DNA of 64,000 nt from Ruixingdingia sedimenti (GCF_031432425.1 NZ_JAVKPH010000004.1:124001-188000), one strand, 5' to 3'; positions 33,309-44,221 are shown, counted from the stretch's first letter. Translations and numbers: made by a program. The notes: a model not told the origin generated them from the letters alone.

Positions 33309-33861
33309 TCGGCAGGGGCGACAGGAACCGCGGCCGCACCGCCGTGAACTGGTAGAAGGTCCGCTGCGGCAGGCCCACCGACAGCACCGGGGTGAAGTCG
33401 CGCCAGGTCTCGACCACCAGCGTGGTGTGCGAATCCGCCATCTTCGGCAGCCGGTCGCGCTGTGCCGCCATGGTGGCGGTGGTATGCGCCGGCGCGCGGC
33501 CGGAACTGGTGGTGCGCGACCACAGCACCCGATAGCTGTTGTCGGAAATGCGGTATTGCACGCTCGACACCCGCATCAGCGTCGCTTCGTCGGTCATCGA
33601 CAGATAGCGGTAGATCTCGTGCATCCCGAAGATATAGGCCGTATTGATCGCGGTATTTTCGCGCGAGATCATGTCCGAGACGGTATAGCTCGCCTTGATA
33701 TGGCCGTTCTGGACGCGGTAGGCGTCCCAGTAGACGAACATCGCCATGAACACCCACAGCAGCACCGGCATGACCAGCACCGCCTCGGTCGAGATCGCGC
33801 CGGCGCCGTCGCGGCCGAAACGGCGCAGGATGCGGGCGGGGATATGCAGCAGGCGTGTCAT
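33301..33861 (-). CDS. TadE-like pilus-assembly protein
   Basis: 186 residues. One N-terminal hydrophobic helix follows the pseudopilin-like GAISTEAVLVMPVLLWVFMA (about 22-45), with the conserved glutamate (E26) of TadE/F proteins; the rest is extracytoplasmic. It is the third gene of a tadG-tadE-tadE-like operon, coupled by TGATG. Such minor pseudopilins serve Flp/Tad pili, but no tadA, tadB/C, cpaB-E or flp gene is in the window. Confidence 0.78.
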   Translation of the reverse strand: MTRLLHIPARILRRFGRDGAGAISTEAVLVMPVLLWVFMAMFVYWDAYRVQNGHIKASYTVSDMISRENTAINTAYIFGMHEIYRYLSMTDEATLMRVSSVQYRISDNSYRVLWSRTTSSGRAPAHTTATMAAQRDRLPKMADSHTTLVVETWRDFTPVLSVGLPQRTFYQFTAVRPRFLSPLPIS

Positions 33862-34409
33862 CAGTTGCCCCCCAGGCGCGGTTCGTTGACGAAGCCGGAG
33901 GCCGCGATCATCTGATAGCCGCCCGAACGGTCGAGCTTCAGCCGCAGCCCCCAGGGCGTGGTCGGGAAGAACGGGTCGAAGATCGCGCAGGCGCGCACCA
34001 GCATCAGCTGGTTCGACCCGCCGGGATCGAAGGTCCGGGGCGGTTTCACCTCTGCCGTGCGGTCGGTGCAGTCGGGGTCGGTGTCGAACACGTCCCAATT
34101 GGTGCGGCTGACGGGGCGCAGTTCCAGCTTCAGGTTCGCCTCGCAGTCCGGCATGATGACCGTGTTGTTGCAGATCAGCGTCTTGATCTTGGCATGGGTC
34201 GGGTCCTCGATATGGCCGAGCCGCAGTTCGCGCACCGCAAGATCCAGCGCGCGGTCCAGCATCACATAGCGCGTCGTCAGCATCCCCGCCTCGAACGAGG
34301 CGAGGAACACCATCATCAGCATCGGGAACACGAGGACGAAATCCACCGTGACGGCACCGGTTTCATCGCCGGCGAAGCGGGACCGGATGAAGCGGGGAAG
34401 GCGGATCAT
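33861..34409 (-). CDS. TadE/TadF-like pseudopilin
   Basis: 182 residues beginning MIRLPRFIRSRFAGDETGAV, then TVDFVLVFPMLMMVFLASFE (about 21-40), the TadE transmembrane segment, here with aspartate (D23) in place of the usual glutamate. The exported part has several cysteines (CNN, DCEAN, DCTD, ACAIF). Coupled to tadG-like upstream (ATGA) and to the second TadE-like gene downstream. Confidence 0.78.
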   Translation of the reverse strand: MIRLPRFIRSRFAGDETGAVTVDFVLVFPMLMMVFLASFEAGMLTTRYVMLDRALDLAVRELRLGHIEDPTHAKIKTLICNNTVIMPDCEANLKLELRPVSRTNWDVFDTDPDCTDRTAEVKPPRTFDPGGSNQLMLVRACAIFDPFFPTTPWGLRLKLDRSGGYQMIAASGFVNEPRLGGN

Positions 34410-36136
34410 TCGGTCAACCTCAGCTGGCTGATCTGGCTGCGGATCACGCGGAACACGGTCTTGAGCGCGGCGCCGTCCTCGTCGTTGACCACCCTGTAGA
34501 AACGGTCGGTCGTGGCGCAGTTGCGCACCGCGGTCGCCCCCCGGTCCGGCGCGTCGAAGGCAATGCCGAAGATCAGCACGTCCTGCGCTTTCGCCATGCT
34601 GCACAGGGCGTTCAGCCGCAGGTCCATGTCGTCCTTGTGGGTCTGGCTGCGGAAGTTGGCCATCCAGGTGTTGTATTCGTTGGTGCGGTTGGTCCCGTTC
34701 GAACCGCCGAGCGGCCGCGCGTAAAGCTGGTGGGCGACCCATTTCACGCGCCGCTTTTCCCACACCTGCGGCCAGGTCTGGCGCGTCACCTTGCTCCAGT
34801 TCTCGGTCGTGGTGCACTTGCGGTTGAAAAGTATGCCGGTGCAGGTCTCGGTTGTCGTCACGCCCCAGGGCAGGGCGTACCAGGCGCTCTTGTGCGGCAC
34901 GTAGTACTTGTTCGATCCCGAGCGGCTGGAATGATAGATGGAATAATAGCCCTCGTTGTCCAGATAGATGTCCGACTGGCCGGTCTTGTAGGCCTTGTTC
35001 ACCTCTTCCTGGTCGAAATGTTCGCCGTCGGTCATCAGGACGATCACCTTCAGCACATCCTCGTCATCGTATTCGAGCGGCCGGCCGGAGAACACCGCGG
35101 GGACCTTTTGGGCCGTGACCATCTCGGAGACGATCTGGCGGGTGCCCGGGTCCAGCAGCGTCAGGCCCCATTTCAGCCCGGCGTCGATCGAGGTCGCGCC
35201 ATCGGCCTTCAGCCCCTTGATCTGCTTGACCAGTTCGACGGAGTCGTTCTGGTGCACGCTGACCTCGTTGGCCGCCTCGGGGATGCACCAGCGGTTGCCC
35301 GGGTCGGGGACGATATAGCTGCTGTTGCTGTTGCTGTCGGGCGGCGTGGACTGGGTGAACGACTGCGACCAGGTGTCGGCATGCGCGGTCTGCGGCATCG
35401 CCAGCGTGCGCGGAAGCCCGGTGGTGGTATAGGCCTCGGGCGGCAGGTCCACGCAGGTCGCGCCGGCAAGGCCGTGCTTGTGCGTGACGTTGTATTTCGA
35501 GAACAGGTCCGGGCCCAGCATCACCTGCCCGTTGTAGGGCACGATCGAGATAGAAACCTTCTTGTCCTCGTCGTTCTTGAGGGTCTCGATCACGAATTCC
35601 TCGGCCGCGCTTTGCAGGTTCGCCATCCGGGTGGATCTGTTGTCCACCATGGATCCCGAGATATCCAGCACCAGCGCGATTTCCACGTTGGAGATCCGTT
35701 CCTCCGCCGTGCCCCGGCCGTCCGAGGCGAGCAGGTCGATGCCCATCATCTGCATGAAGAAGGGCTTCACCTCGAGCCGCGTGTTCACGCGCACCTCGCG
35801 GCCGTTGAGCGAGTCCTTGAGGATCTTGGTGTTGACCAGATTGTCCGACAGCCCCTCCTTCGCGAACATGTCGGCCGCGACCTCTTCGGCGTCGAGCGTC
35901 TGCGTCAGCGCCGCGGCGGCCAGCGCCGCACGGTCGGCGGTGCTCTGCACCCGGGCGCGTTCGGCCTCGTAGCGCATCAGATCGACCGACATGCCGCCGA
36001 CCATCAGCATCAGGACCAGGATGAAAAGGGCGAAGATCAGCACTGCGCCGGACTCGTCGCGCAGATGCGCACCAAGAACGCTGCGGGTCGCCGTGGCCGG
36101 CGCCGGTCTGCGCTTTCCGGTTCTGGACATAAACAT
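34406..36136 (-). CDS. TadG-like protein with von Willebrand A domain
   Basis: 576 residues. The N-terminal transmembrane helix (DESGAVLIFALFILVLMLMV) belongs to the TadE-like Flp-pilus N-terminal domain. It is followed by a VWA domain with the MIDAS motif DISGS in IALVLDISGSMVDN, and later LMTDGEHF. The central region is Ser/Asn-rich. It probably acts in pilus or surface-structure assembly with the two TadE-like proteins. Of three in-frame starts, ATG at 36136 has the best spacing from GAGAGG. Divergent from gdhA. Confidence 0.83.
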   Translation of the reverse strand: MFMSRTGKRRPAPATATRSVLGAHLRDESGAVLIFALFILVLMLMVGGMSVDLMRYEAERARVQSTADRAALAAAALTQTLDAEEVAADMFAKEGLSDNLVNTKILKDSLNGREVRVNTRLEVKPFFMQMMGIDLLASDGRGTAEERISNVEIALVLDISGSMVDNRSTRMANLQSAAEEFVIETLKNDEDKKVSISIVPYNGQVMLGPDLFSKYNVTHKHGLAGATCVDLPPEAYTTTGLPRTLAMPQTAHADTWSQSFTQSTPPDSNSNSSYIVPDPGNRWCIPEAANEVSVHQNDSVELVKQIKGLKADGATSIDAGLKWGLTLLDPGTRQIVSEMVTAQKVPAVFSGRPLEYDDEDVLKVIVLMTDGEHFDQEEVNKAYKTGQSDIYLDNEGYYSIYHSSRSGSNKYYVPHKSAWYALPWGVTTTETCTGILFNRKCTTTENWSKVTRQTWPQVWEKRRVKWVAHQLYARPLGGSNGTNRTNEYNTWMANFRSQTHKDDMDLRLNALCSMAKAQDVLIFGIAFDAPDRGATAVRNCATTDRFYRVVNDEDGAALKTVFRVIRSQISQLRLTE

Positions 36137-36317
36137 GCACACCTCTCACTTCCGCCGGGCCCGTGCCGGAACAGACCCCGCGCCGAGGCTGAATGAAGCG
36201 TTCCTTTGGGACGGAATTATGGCGAGGGCAGGTTAATGCCTTGGCAGGCAAGCCCGCGGAAACGATTCGGCGGGGCCCGGGGCGATTGTCGCGCCGCCGT
36301 CGCCACTCTGCCGAAGA

Positions 36318-36333
36318 GGTGATTCGAATCACC
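36318..36333. promoter_or_regulatory. 16-bp perfect palindrome between tadG-like gene and gdhA
   Basis: GGTGATTCGAATCACC is fully self-complementary and lies about 100 bp upstream of the glutamate dehydrogenase start and 180 bp from the tadG-like start. It looks like a dimeric regulator site. The regulator is unknown. Confidence 0.5.
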
Positions 36334-36430
36334 CCTTCCGCGGCATGAAAGCTGATGCATCCCCGCCCGCGCCGGGCTAGGCTTCCCCCGGCGGCGGAAA
36401 AGGCCGCCGGACGTTCGAGAGGAGAGCCCT

Positions 36431-37864
36431 ATGTCGTCGTCTGCCGCAGAGCCCAGTTTTCGCGAATCCGTCGATCTGATGTTCGACCGCGCCGCCGCGC
36501 TGATGGACATGTCCCCCGGTCTTGCGCAGAAGATCCGGGTCTGCAATTCCACCTATACCGTGCGCTTCGGCGTGCGCCTGCGCGGCAAGATCGAGACCTT
36601 CACCGGCTATCGGTCCGTCCATTCCGAACATATGGAACCGGTGAAGGGCGGCATCCGCTATGCGCTGTCGGTCAACCAGGACGAGGTGGAGGCGCTGGCG
36701 GCGCTGATGACCTACAAATGCGCGCTGGTGGAAACCCCGTTCGGGGGCGCCAAGGGCGGGCTCTGCATCGACCCGCGGCAATGGGACGAACGCGAACTGG
36801 AACAGATCACCCGCCGCTTCGCCTATGAACTGATCAAGCGCGACCTGATCCACCCGGCCCAGAACGTGCCCGCCCCCGACATGGGCACCGGCGAACGCGA
36901 GATGGCCTGGATCGTGGACCAGTATTCCCGCATGAACACCACCGACATCAACGCCAAGGCCTGCGTCACCGGCAAGCCGCTGAACTCCGGCGGGATCCGG
37001 GGGCGGGTGGAGGCGACGGGCAGGGGCGTGCAATACGCGCTGCGCGAATTCTTCCGCCACCCCGAGGATGTGGCGCGGGCGAAACTGTCGGGCGGGCTGG
37101 ACGGCAAGCGGGTGATCGTGCAGGGCCTGGGGAACGTGGGCTATCACCTGGCGAAGTTCTTGGCCGAGGAGGACGGCGCGCGCATCACCGCGATCATCGA
37201 ACGCGACGGCGCGCTGGTGGACGAAAAGGGCCTCGACGTCGAGGCGGTGAAGCAGTGGATCACCTCCACCGGCTCGGTCAAGGGCTTCCCGGGCGCGGGC
37301 TTCGTCGAGGACGGCGCCGCGGTGCTGGAGGCCGATTGCGACATCCTGATCCCGGCGGCGATGGAAGGGGTGATCAACCTCGACAACGCCGCCCGCATCC
37401 GCGCGCCCCTGATCGTCGAGGCCGCGAACGGCCCCGTCACCTTCGGCGCCGACGAGATCCTGCGCCAGAAGGGCGCGCTGCTCATCCCCGACATGTATGC
37501 GAACGCGGGGGGGGTGACGGTCAGCTATTTCGAATGGGTCAAGAACCTGTCCCACATCCGCTTCGGCCGCATGCAGCGCCGTGCCGAAGAGGCGCGCTCG
37601 CGCCTGCTGGTCGAGGAACTCGAACGCCTCTCGGCCGACCGGGGCCTCGGCTGGACGCTCGCGCCGGGGTTCAAGGACCGTTTCCTGACCGGCTCGGACG
37701 AACTGGCGCTGGTGCGCTCGGGCCTCGACGACACGATGCGCATCGCCTACCAGTCGATGCGCGAGGTCTGGCTGGGGCGCGAGAACGTCGAGGACCTGCG
37801 GACGGCGGCCTATATCGTGGCGATCGAACGGGTGGCGGCGACCTATCGGTCCAAGGGGCTCTAG
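36431..37864 (+). CDS. gdhA: Glu/Leu/Phe/Val-type dehydrogenase (glutamate dehydrogenase)
   Basis: 477 residues. The substrate domain has MEPVKGGIRYALSVNQDEVE, TPFGGAKGGLCIDP and APDMGTGEREMAWIVDQY with the conserved lysines. The NAD(P) domain has VIVQGLGNVGYHLAKFLAEE. It catalyses reversible oxidative deamination of glutamate (other amino acids cannot be excluded). GAGAGGAGAG precedes the ATG. It sits alone, opposite the tad-like operon. Confidence 0.9.
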   Translation: MSSSAAEPSFRESVDLMFDRAAALMDMSPGLAQKIRVCNSTYTVRFGVRLRGKIETFTGYRSVHSEHMEPVKGGIRYALSVNQDEVEALAALMTYKCALVETPFGGAKGGLCIDPRQWDERELEQITRRFAYELIKRDLIHPAQNVPAPDMGTGEREMAWIVDQYSRMNTTDINAKACVTGKPLNSGGIRGRVEATGRGVQYALREFFRHPEDVARAKLSGGLDGKRVIVQGLGNVGYHLAKFLAEEDGARITAIIERDGALVDEKGLDVEAVKQWITSTGSVKGFPGAGFVEDGAAVLEADCDILIPAAMEGVINLDNAARIRAPLIVEAANGPVTFGADEILRQKGALLIPDMYANAGGVTVSYFEWVKNLSHIRFGRMQRRAEEARSRLLVEELERLSADRGLGWTLAPGFKDRFLTGSDELALVRSGLDDTMRIAYQSMREVWLGRENVEDLRTAAYIVAIERVAATYRSKGL

Positions 37865-37925
37865 CGCCGGGCGGCCTGCGGGCGGACAGGGCAGGGCCGG
37901 GGGCTTCGCGCCCCCGGACCCCCGC

Positions 37926-37950
37926 GGGATATTTGGATCACGGTGAAAGA
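37926..37950 (+). repeat. GATATTTG intergenic repeat, copy 5
   Basis: GGGATATTTGGATCACGGTG then AAAGA, downstream of gdhA. It is paired with an inverted copy about 55 bp on. Confidence 0.65.
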
Positions 37951-38004
37951 CGAAGGGTATCCTTCGGGGGAATAGCGTGCTGCCCTTTTCAGATGCCTGC
38001 GCTG

Positions 38005-38030
38005 CGCTTTCACCGTGACATAAATATCCC
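38005..38030 (-). repeat. GATATTTG intergenic repeat, copy 6
   Basis: The reverse strand reads GGGATATTTATGTCACGGTG then AAAGC, the inverted partner of copy 5. Both lie between gdhA and dnaG. Confidence 0.65.
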
Positions 38031-38119
38031 GGGGGGTCCGGGGGCTGGCCCCCGGCGCTGCCCTCGACACCGCGCGAAGCGGACTGGCCTTTTCCTGCCC
38101 GAAGGCCGATACTGCCGCC

Positions 38120-40009
38120 ATGAGCCTGCCCCCCGGATTCCTCGACGAGTTGCGCAACCGCCTCTCGCTGGCGCAGGTCGTCGGGCGCAAGGTGATCTGG
38201 GACATGCGCCGGTCCAACCAGGGCAAGGGCGACATGTGGGCGCCGTGCCCGTTCCATCAGGAAAAGTCGGCATCCTTCCATGTCGACGACCGCAAGGGCT
38301 ATTACTACTGCTTCGGCTGCCATGCGAAGGGCGATGCCGTCACCTTCGTGAAGGAAACCGAAAACGTCGGTTTCCTGGAGGCGGTCGAGATCCTCGCGCG
38401 CGAGGCCGGGATGCAGATGCCCGCGCGCGATCCGCAGGCCACGGCGCGGGCGGACCGGCGCAGCCAGCTGATCGCGGTGATGGACGAGGCGGTGAAACAC
38501 TACCGGCTGATGCTGCGGTCCGCCGCGGGCGGTGCGGCGCGGGATTATCTGGCGCGGCGGCGGCTGTCCGAGGCCGGGCAGGAACGGTTCGGCATCGGTT
38601 TCGCCCCCGACAGCCGCACCGGGCTGGTGGCCGCGCTGACCGCGAAGGGGATCGCGCCCGAGATGGTGGTGGCGGCCGGGCTGGCGGCGGTGCCCGAAGG
38701 CGGCGGCGCGCCCTATGACCGGTTCCGCGGCCGGATCATCTTTCCCATCCGCGACGCGCGGGGCCGCACGATCAGCCTCGGCGGCCGGGCGATGGACCCG
38801 AACGCGCGCGCCAAGTACCTCAACGGGCCGGAAACCGAGATCTTCGACAAGGGCCGCAACCTCTACAACCTCGCGCCCGCGCGCGAGGCGGCGGGCAAGG
38901 GCGCGCCCCTGATCGTGGCCGAGGGTTATATGGATGTCATCGCCCTGTCCGAGGCCGGGTTCGGCGCGGTGGTCGCCCCCCTGGGCACCGCGGTGACGGA
39001 GGATCAGCTGCATCTGCTCTGGCGCGTCGCGGATGAACCCGTGATGGCGCTCGACGGCGATGCGGCGGGGCTGCGGGCGGCGCTGCGGGTGGTGGATCTG
39101 GCGCTGCCGCTGTTGCAGGCGGGCAAGGGGCTGCGTTTCGCCCTGCTGCCCGGCGGGCAGGACCCGGACGACCTGATCCGCGCCGGGGGCCCGCCCGCCT
39201 TCCAGCGCGTGCTGGACGCCGCGCAGCCGATGGTGCGGCTGCTGTGGCAGCGCGAGACCGAAGGCAAGGTCTTCGACAGCCCCGAACGGCGCGCGGCGCT
39301 GGACAAGGTGCTGCGCGCGGCGCTGAACCGGATCGCCGACCCCTCGATCCGCAGCCATTATGCCGAAGAGATCCGCCGCCTGCGCGCCGATCTGTTCGGC
39401 GCGGGCGCGCGGGCCCCGCGCGGCTTCGGCCCCCGTGTGGCCGCCCGCGGCACCCCCGCGGCGCCGCTGCCGGCCACGCGCGCCTCGCTTCTGGCCGCGG
39501 GCGGCGCACCGGTCGAGGAACGGTTGCGCGAGGCGGTGATTCTGGCCGTTCTGGCCCGCCACCCCGGCCTTATGCCCGAATTCATGGCCGACCTGGAATC
39601 GCTCGACCCCGCGCTTCCCGAACACCGCGCGGTGCATGGCGCGCTGCTGGCGGCGGCGGACCCGGGGCCGGATCTTGAAAAGCTGATGGCGCTCAACCAT
39701 GTGCGCATAGCGCCCCCGCTGCGCCCGGGGGCGGATGCAGATCTGGCGCGGCTGTGCCTGGCCGAGGAATTCGCCAAGCTGGCGGCAACGCGCGGGGCGC
39801 GGCGCGAGGTGGAGGAGGCGGTGGAGGACTTCGACCATCTGCCCGACGAGGGCCTGACCTGGCGCCTGCGTCAGGCCAGCGAGGCGGTGAACCGTGCGCA
39901 ACGCAGCGCCACGCAGGATACCGGCGACCTCGGCGAGGACCGCGCGGCCCTGTCGCGTCACCTGCAAAACCTGATCGACGGCGAGGTCTGGCGGAAGAAT
40001 CGGCGCTAG
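38120..40009 (+). CDS. dnaG: DNA primase
   Basis: 629 residues. The N-terminal zinc finger is CPFHQEKSASFHVDD (C43, H46) with YYCFGCH (C64, C67). The TOPRIM domain has LIVAEGYMDVIALSEAG and the metal motif ALDGDAAG. The C-terminal DnaB-interacting region is helical. It makes RNA primers at the replication fork. It is followed by rpoD 81 bp downstream, the classic dnaG-rpoD arrangement. Confidence 0.96.
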   Translation: MSLPPGFLDELRNRLSLAQVVGRKVIWDMRRSNQGKGDMWAPCPFHQEKSASFHVDDRKGYYYCFGCHAKGDAVTFVKETENVGFLEAVEILAREAGMQMPARDPQATARADRRSQLIAVMDEAVKHYRLMLRSAAGGAARDYLARRRLSEAGQERFGIGFAPDSRTGLVAALTAKGIAPEMVVAAGLAAVPEGGGAPYDRFRGRIIFPIRDARGRTISLGGRAMDPNARAKYLNGPETEIFDKGRNLYNLAPAREAAGKGAPLIVAEGYMDVIALSEAGFGAVVAPLGTAVTEDQLHLLWRVADEPVMALDGDAAGLRAALRVVDLALPLLQAGKGLRFALLPGGQDPDDLIRAGGPPAFQRVLDAAQPMVRLLWQRETEGKVFDSPERRAALDKVLRAALNRIADPSIRSHYAEEIRRLRADLFGAGARAPRGFGPRVAARGTPAAPLPATRASLLAAGGAPVEERLREAVILAVLARHPGLMPEFMADLESLDPALPEHRAVHGALLAAADPGPDLEKLMALNHVRIAPPLRPGADADLARLCLAEEFAKLAATRGARREVEEAVEDFDHLPDEGLTWRLRQASEAVNRAQRSATQDTGDLGEDRAALSRHLQNLIDGEVWRKNRR

Positions 40010-40090
40010 ATCCTGCCCGCCCTGTGATTCGCCCCGCAGAATCGCTACAACGTCCAGAACCGATTCGGCCTCCATCCCCGAGGAGTTTTC

Positions 40091-42085
<1,995 letters not shown>

Positions 42086-42096
42086 ACATACAGGTC

Positions 42097-42456
42097 ATGA
42101 ACATCACCGATTTGCGTGACGAGATCGTTTCATCGGACGCGAAAGCCGCGTTCGATACGATCGTCGATGGTTTTTCCGCGCAGGCGGACCTGTCCATGAA
42201 TGCGCATGAACAGGGGTTCCTCAACAGCCTGAGGATCTACCGGGGCGGCGATTATTGTTTTTCTGCCGTCCCGAACGACGAATGGGTACTGGCCTATATC
42301 CGCAAACCGGAACTGCGGCGCGGAAAGCTGACACCCGACAGCGTATTGGCGGTATTTCCCGATGCCCGCGTGACCAGGCAGGGTGAAATCACCTTGCGCA
42401 TCCGGGATGCAGCGACCGCCGGACGCTGGCTGGACATGATCCGGGCGGCTGGCTGA
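42097..42456 (+). CDS. hypothetical protein, 119 residues
   Basis: The gene starts 11 bp after the rpoD stop with a CAGGTC before the ATG. The protein is soluble: MNITDLRDEIVSSDAKAAFD, a basic patch near IRKPELRRGKL, and a C-terminal RDAATAGRWLDMIRAAG helix. I recognise no domain. The codon use is less GC-biased than its neighbours (for example GTATTGGCGGTATTT), which hints at more recent arrival or weak selection. Confidence 0.6.
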   Translation: MNITDLRDEIVSSDAKAAFDTIVDGFSAQADLSMNAHEQGFLNSLRIYRGGDYCFSAVPNDEWVLAYIRKPELRRGKLTPDSVLAVFPDARVTRQGEITLRIRDAATAGRWLDMIRAAG

Positions 42457-42625
42457 AAGCGGTTCGTCCTACCGTGATCGCGGCGCAGCCCCCCATGCAC
42501 ACCGCCTTCACCATCCCCACCCGCGACCTGCGCCACTGGGCCGAGGGCGCGGGGCGGCGCGAGGGGGCGGCGGTGCTGGCCTGACGCCGCCGTTCGCGCG
42601 GATGACGAGGGCGGGGGCCTCCGGC

Positions 42626-42657
42626 GGGGATATTTGGGTCACGGTGAAAGGCGAAGG
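42626..42657 (+). repeat. GATATTTG intergenic repeat, copy 7
   Basis: GGGGATATTTGGGTCACGGT then GAAAGGCGAAGG, very like copy 5. It faces an inverted copy 24 bp away, so the transcript could form a hairpin. Confidence 0.65.
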
Positions 42658-42681
42658 TGGCTTTCAAGAGGCGCCCCCTGC

Positions 42682-42710
42682 GGCTTCATCTTGCCCCAAA
42701 TACTCCTGCG
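42682..42710 (-). repeat. GATATTTG-like intergenic repeat, copy 8
   Basis: The reverse strand contains GGAGTATTTGGGGCAAGATG then AAG, the same diverged form as copy 4. It is inverted relative to copy 7. Confidence 0.55.
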
Positions 42711-42773
42711 ACGTCGACATCGGAACCAGGGCCGGGGGGGGGGGGCGACCCGTAGGCCGGGGCTGCCCGGGCC

Positions 42774-43097
42774 TCACTCCACCGCGATTTCCACCCGCTG
42801 CCGCAGCGCGCCGGTGTCGCGGTCGTAGATCAGGATCGCATCGCCCGTGACCACCGCATACCAGTCCGGTCCCACCGTCACCGCCTGTGCGGTGGTGCCC
42901 GCGGGCAGGGTGATCGTGTCGGGCAGAAGGGGGGCGGGCGCCCCGCCCATCGGGAAACGGATGACAATCACCACGACGACCGCTATCACGCCCAGGATCA
43001 GGCTGGCCGTCAGCCCGATCACGAGCCATTGCAACAACCGGACCGACAGCGGCAGCGCCGCCGGTGCCGCATCCGCGGGAGCCTGCCCACTCTCCAT
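42774..43097 (-). CDS. DUF6476-like single-pass membrane protein
   Basis: 107 residues with a cytoplasmic Pro/Ala-rich start, one transmembrane helix (about 23-45, LVIGLTASLILGVIAVVVVI), and a short periplasmic beta-rich domain (TITLPAGTTAQAVTVGPDWY, ILIYDRDTGALRQRVEI). This matches a small Rhodobacterales-restricted family of unknown function. GGAGG lies upstream of the ATG. Its start codon overlaps the divergent pseudouridine synthase start. Confidence 0.72.
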   Translation of the reverse strand: MESGQAPADAAPAALPLSVRLLQWLVIGLTASLILGVIAVVVVIVIRFPMGGAPAPLLPDTITLPAGTTAQAVTVGPDWYAVVTGDAILIYDRDTGALRQRVEIAVE

Positions 43098-44133
43098 GCC
43101 CCATGCCTCCGTCCTGACCGTCATCATCGGCGACGCCCCGCCGCCCCGCCTTGATAAGGCGCTTGCCCGCGACGTACCAGAGGCGGCGGCGCTGTCGCGT
43201 TCGCGCCTCGCGCGGCTGATCGAGGAGGGCGCCGTCACCCGCGGGGCCGAAGTGCTGGCCGCCCGGTCGCGCGTCGCCGCAGGGGACGCCATCGCGATCC
43301 GGCTGGAACCCGCGGCCGATGTCGCCGCCACCGCGCAGGACATCCCGCTGGCGGTCGTCTACGAGGATGCCGAGCTGATCGTGATCGACAAGCCCGCCGG
43401 GCTGGTCGTCCACCCCGGCGCGGGCACGCCCGACGGCACGCTGGTCAACGCCCTCTTGCACCATTGCGGCGACAGCCTGTCGGGCATCGGCGGCGAACGC
43501 CGCCCCGGTATCGTGCACCGGATCGACAAGGACACCACCGGCCTGCTGGTCGCCGCCAAGACCGACCGCGCCCACCACGCCCTTGCCGCGCAGTTCGAGG
43601 CGCATAGCGTGACGCGCCATTACCTCGCGCTGGTCCATGGTGTGCCGGATGCCGCCGACCCCCGCCTGCGCGGCATCCGCGGCGTGGCGTGGGAACCGGG
43701 CGGCATCCTGCGCATCGCCACCCATATCGACCGCCACCGGACGGACCGGCAGCGCCAGGCAGTGACCGAAGGCACCGGCCGCCACGCCGTTACCCGCGCG
43801 CATGTGGTCGAGGCTTTCGGCACCCCCCCCGCGCTGGCGCTGGTCGATTGCTGGCTGGAAACCGGGCGCACCCACCAGATCCGGGTGCATATGGCCCATG
43901 CCGGCCACGGGCTGGTGGGCGATCAGACCTATGGCGGGCGGCGCCGGGCCAGCCCCCGCGCGCTCGGCCCCGCGGCGGCGGCGGCGGTCGATGCCTTTGC
44001 GCGTCAGGCGCTGCATGCCGCGACGCTCGGTTTCCTCCATCCGGTGACGGGCGAAAGGATGGAATTTTCCGCCCCCCTGCCGCCCGACATGGCGGCGCTG
44101 GTGGGGCTGTTGCAGGCGCCGCGGGTGGACTGA
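43096..44133 (+). CDS. RluD/RluA-family pseudouridine synthase
   Basis: 345 residues: an S4-like N-terminus (DKALARDVPEAAALSRSRLA and VTRGAEVLAARSRVAAGD), then the catalytic domain with VIDKPAGLVVHPGAGTPDGT and the active-site aspartate in GIVHRIDKDTTGLL. It isomerises uridines in large-subunit rRNA (positions 1911/1915/1917 if orthologous to RluD). The ATG at 43096 forms a CATG shared with the divergent gene's start, so this start is less certain than the rest. Confidence 0.88.
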   Translation: MPHASVLTVIIGDAPPPRLDKALARDVPEAAALSRSRLARLIEEGAVTRGAEVLAARSRVAAGDAIAIRLEPAADVAATAQDIPLAVVYEDAELIVIDKPAGLVVHPGAGTPDGTLVNALLHHCGDSLSGIGGERRPGIVHRIDKDTTGLLVAAKTDRAHHALAAQFEAHSVTRHYLALVHGVPDAADPRLRGIRGVAWEPGGILRIATHIDRHRTDRQRQAVTEGTGRHAVTRAHVVEAFGTPPALALVDCWLETGRTHQIRVHMAHAGHGLVGDQTYGGRRRASPRALGPAAAAAVDAFARQALHAATLGFLHPVTGERMEFSAPLPPDMAALVGLLQAPRVD

Positions 44134-44197
44134 AACAGGAACACACGCGCCCTGACAAGGGCGTGATCACGCTGTCACAGCCCTTCCGCGACGACGG

Positions 44198-44221
44198 AAA
44201 CCGGCGCATGCTGCGTATAAA
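44198..44221 (+). promoter_or_regulatory. possible rpoH promoter -10 region
   Basis: TATAAA at 44216-44221, about 85 bp before the rpoH start, in an otherwise GC-rich spacer. No convincing -35 box is seen at 16-18 bp upstream, so the call is weak. Confidence 0.3.

Larger units (their letters stand above)
42457..42773. other. intergenic spacer with an inverted repeat pair
   Basis: About 317 bp between convergent genes. It holds two inverted GATATTTG-type repeats about 25 bp apart, a run of 12 G, and a 29-codon frame at 42495-42584 without a ribosome site. Nothing else is seen. Confidence 0.5.

Noticed and set aside
42495..42584. 29-codon plus-strand frame between the rpoD-linked gene and the DUF6476-like gene
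   Set aside because: No ribosome-binding site, no neighbour coupling and no recognisable motif; it may be a remnant of a lost gene but cannot be supported.
42740..42751. Run of 12 G as a possible phase-variable tract
   Set aside because: It is in a spacer between the ends of two convergent genes, outside any reading frame or promoter, so it has no evident switching role.
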